Assembly: GCA_963820995.1 (NCBI GenBank)
Contig: CAWGCL010000006.1
Span: 124,001-188,000, forward strand
DNA length: 64,000 bases
Direction of reading: 5' to 3'
From: JAGTVG01 sp963820995
Lineage (GTDB): Bacteria; Bacteroidota; Bacteroidia; Cytophagales; Cyclobacteriaceae
A program made the position numbers and the translations under genes. Position 1 is the first letter of the stretch. Each line of letters begins with the position of its first letter. Under the pieces are notes generated by a model that saw only the letters and a program-made list of their open reading frames with translations, ran no database searches and had not been told where the DNA came from. Positions 63,230 through 64,000 of the stretch are shown one piece after another.

Positions 63230-64000
63230 ATGAAATCTGAGAATCCGAATTATACAAGCGTGACAACTTTGAAAGCTGTGAGCCTAATCAATAAATGTCT
63301 GGTTCCAATAGTCATTGTACTTGTTTCTATATGTGGATGTAAGCATGATAATAATTCAAATACAGGGAATGACCTGAAGGATCAAATAGAATTCCTGGTT
63401 TCCGGCTATCACAATGAAGGAAAATTTGACGGTACAATCCTCGTGGCAGATTCAAGTGAGATAATCTATAAAGGCGCTTTCGGCTTATCAAACCATGAAA
63501 AAGAAAGCCCGCTTTCAATCGAGTCTCAATTTTACCTTGCCTCGGTAAGTAAGCAGTATACAGCAAGTGCTATTCTGCTTCTGATCCAGAATGGTTCAAT
63601 TGCACCTGATGATCCAATCTATCCCCATCTGCCTGAATTGCCGGATTTATATTTTGGTATTACCTTCCGTAACCTCCTGAATCATACCAGTGGGATCCCA
63701 GACTATTACAATTTTGCGCAATTGTTCAATGGATTTACCAATTCAGATGTCTTTAAAGAATTAACCAAGGTAGATAATCTGGAATTCGAACCAGGAACTC
63801 AGTATAAATATAGCAATTCAGGGTATGTATTATTATCAATTCTCGTTGACAGGATATCGGGATCAAGTTTAGCTAATTACCTGACAGAAAATGCTTTTCA
63901 AGAAGCTGAATTGACAAATACCATTGTTTACGATCAATTTGCAGAAGAACCGGAACGGCGAGTAACAGGTTATGGGAAGGATGGAACATTAACGGATTAT
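63230..64000 (+). CDS. Beta-lactamase-fold serine hydrolase (partial)
   Basis: The frame is open from the ATG at 63230 to the window end, so about 257 N-terminal residues are visible and the C-terminus lies to the right. A signal segment (CLVPIVIVLVSICGC) makes it a likely lipoprotein. The class C/PBP4*-type serine is in LASVSKQYTASAILLL (SxxK), followed by LNHTSGIPDYYNF and the YSNSGY (YxN) motif. Such proteins are esterases, D-aminopeptidases or peptidases, seldom true beta-lactamases. It lies 160 bp after the broken sulfatase. Confidence 0.82.
   Translation, partial: MKSENPNYTSVTTLKAVSLINKCLVPIVIVLVSICGCKHDNNSNTGNDLKDQIEFLVSGYHNEGKFDGTILVADSSEIIYKGAFGLSNHEKESPLSIESQFYLASVSKQYTASAILLLIQNGSIAPDDPIYPHLPELPDLYFGITFRNLLNHTSGIPDYYNFAQLFNGFTNSDVFKELTKVDNLEFEPGTQYKYSNSGYVLLSILVDRISGSSLANYLTENAFQEAELTNTIVYDQFAEEPERRVTGYGKDGTLTDY

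Noticed and set aside
1..64000. CRISPR arrays, rRNA and tRNA genes
   Set aside because: No regularly spaced direct repeats, no rRNA-like blocks and no recognisable tRNA cloverleaf were found by eye; a covariance-model search would be needed to exclude small RNAs.

Overview
The window looks like a chromosomal segment from a free-living, probably marine member of the Bacteroidota. The support is indirect but consistent: AT-rich DNA, few Shine-Dalgarno sequences, many lipoproteins with Bacteroidota-style signal peptides, orphan FtsX/MacB-type permeases without an ATPase, a two-component-regulator propeller sensor kinase, DUF4382, DUF4136 and DUF1080 proteins, sulfatases, a CE15 esterase and secreted PQQ-like propellers. 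No rRNA, tRNA, CRISPR array or SusC/SusD pair was seen, and the order or genus cannot be fixed.

Layout. 1-6266 is the very AT-rich end of a surface-polysaccharide locus: an SGNH-like fragment, a NodB deacetylase, then acyl carrier protein, asparagine-synthase-type amidotransferase, NAD-synthase-like amidase and AMP-forming acyl ligase, packed as one operon. 6305-9144 holds a secreted CotH-like protein and a decayed IS3-family element. 9145-15502 carries purU, a secreted PQQ-like propeller with a Tat-exported sugar-isomerase-like TIM barrel, and an FtsX-type permease. 15604-19354 has a cytochrome c, a broken GH5 glycosidase, a DUF4382 lipoprotein and an IS256-family relic. 19380-24573 has a lipoprotein, an orphan FrhB-like Fe-S protein and a second FtsX-type permease.

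24559-46406 is rich in signalling. A PAS protein, an MBL-fold hydrolase and a 7TM class III cyclase lie together on the minus strand. A giant hybrid sensor kinase, a lone receiver and a kinase-receiver-cyclase fusion lie together on the plus strand. A cyclase-TolB-TPR protein sits next to a BAHD-like acyltransferase. Between and around these are a second PQQ-like propeller, a PLP decarboxylase, an old-yellow-enzyme-like oxidoreductase and two tandem lipoproteins.

47653-64000 turns to transport, envelope and polysaccharide or sugar use: an MFS transporter, a DCC protein, a CE15 esterase, a double DUF1080 lipoprotein, envelope proteins including a BamA-like barrel, a GRP-type sugar transporter with two PfkB-family kinases, two type I sulfatases and a beta-lactamase-fold serine hydrolase cut by the window end. 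Five carbohydrate genes (GH5, DUF1080, PfkB, both sulfatases) carry frameshifts, nearly all net +1, so either the carbohydrate repertoire is decaying or the assembly has a specific error type.

The two most interesting units are the ACP/AsnB/NadE-like/ligase operon, which predicts an amide- or acyl-modified surface glycan, and the phosphorelay operon at 33345-42034, which ends in a kinase-receiver-cyclase fusion. All functional calls come from reading motifs by eye; no database search was run.
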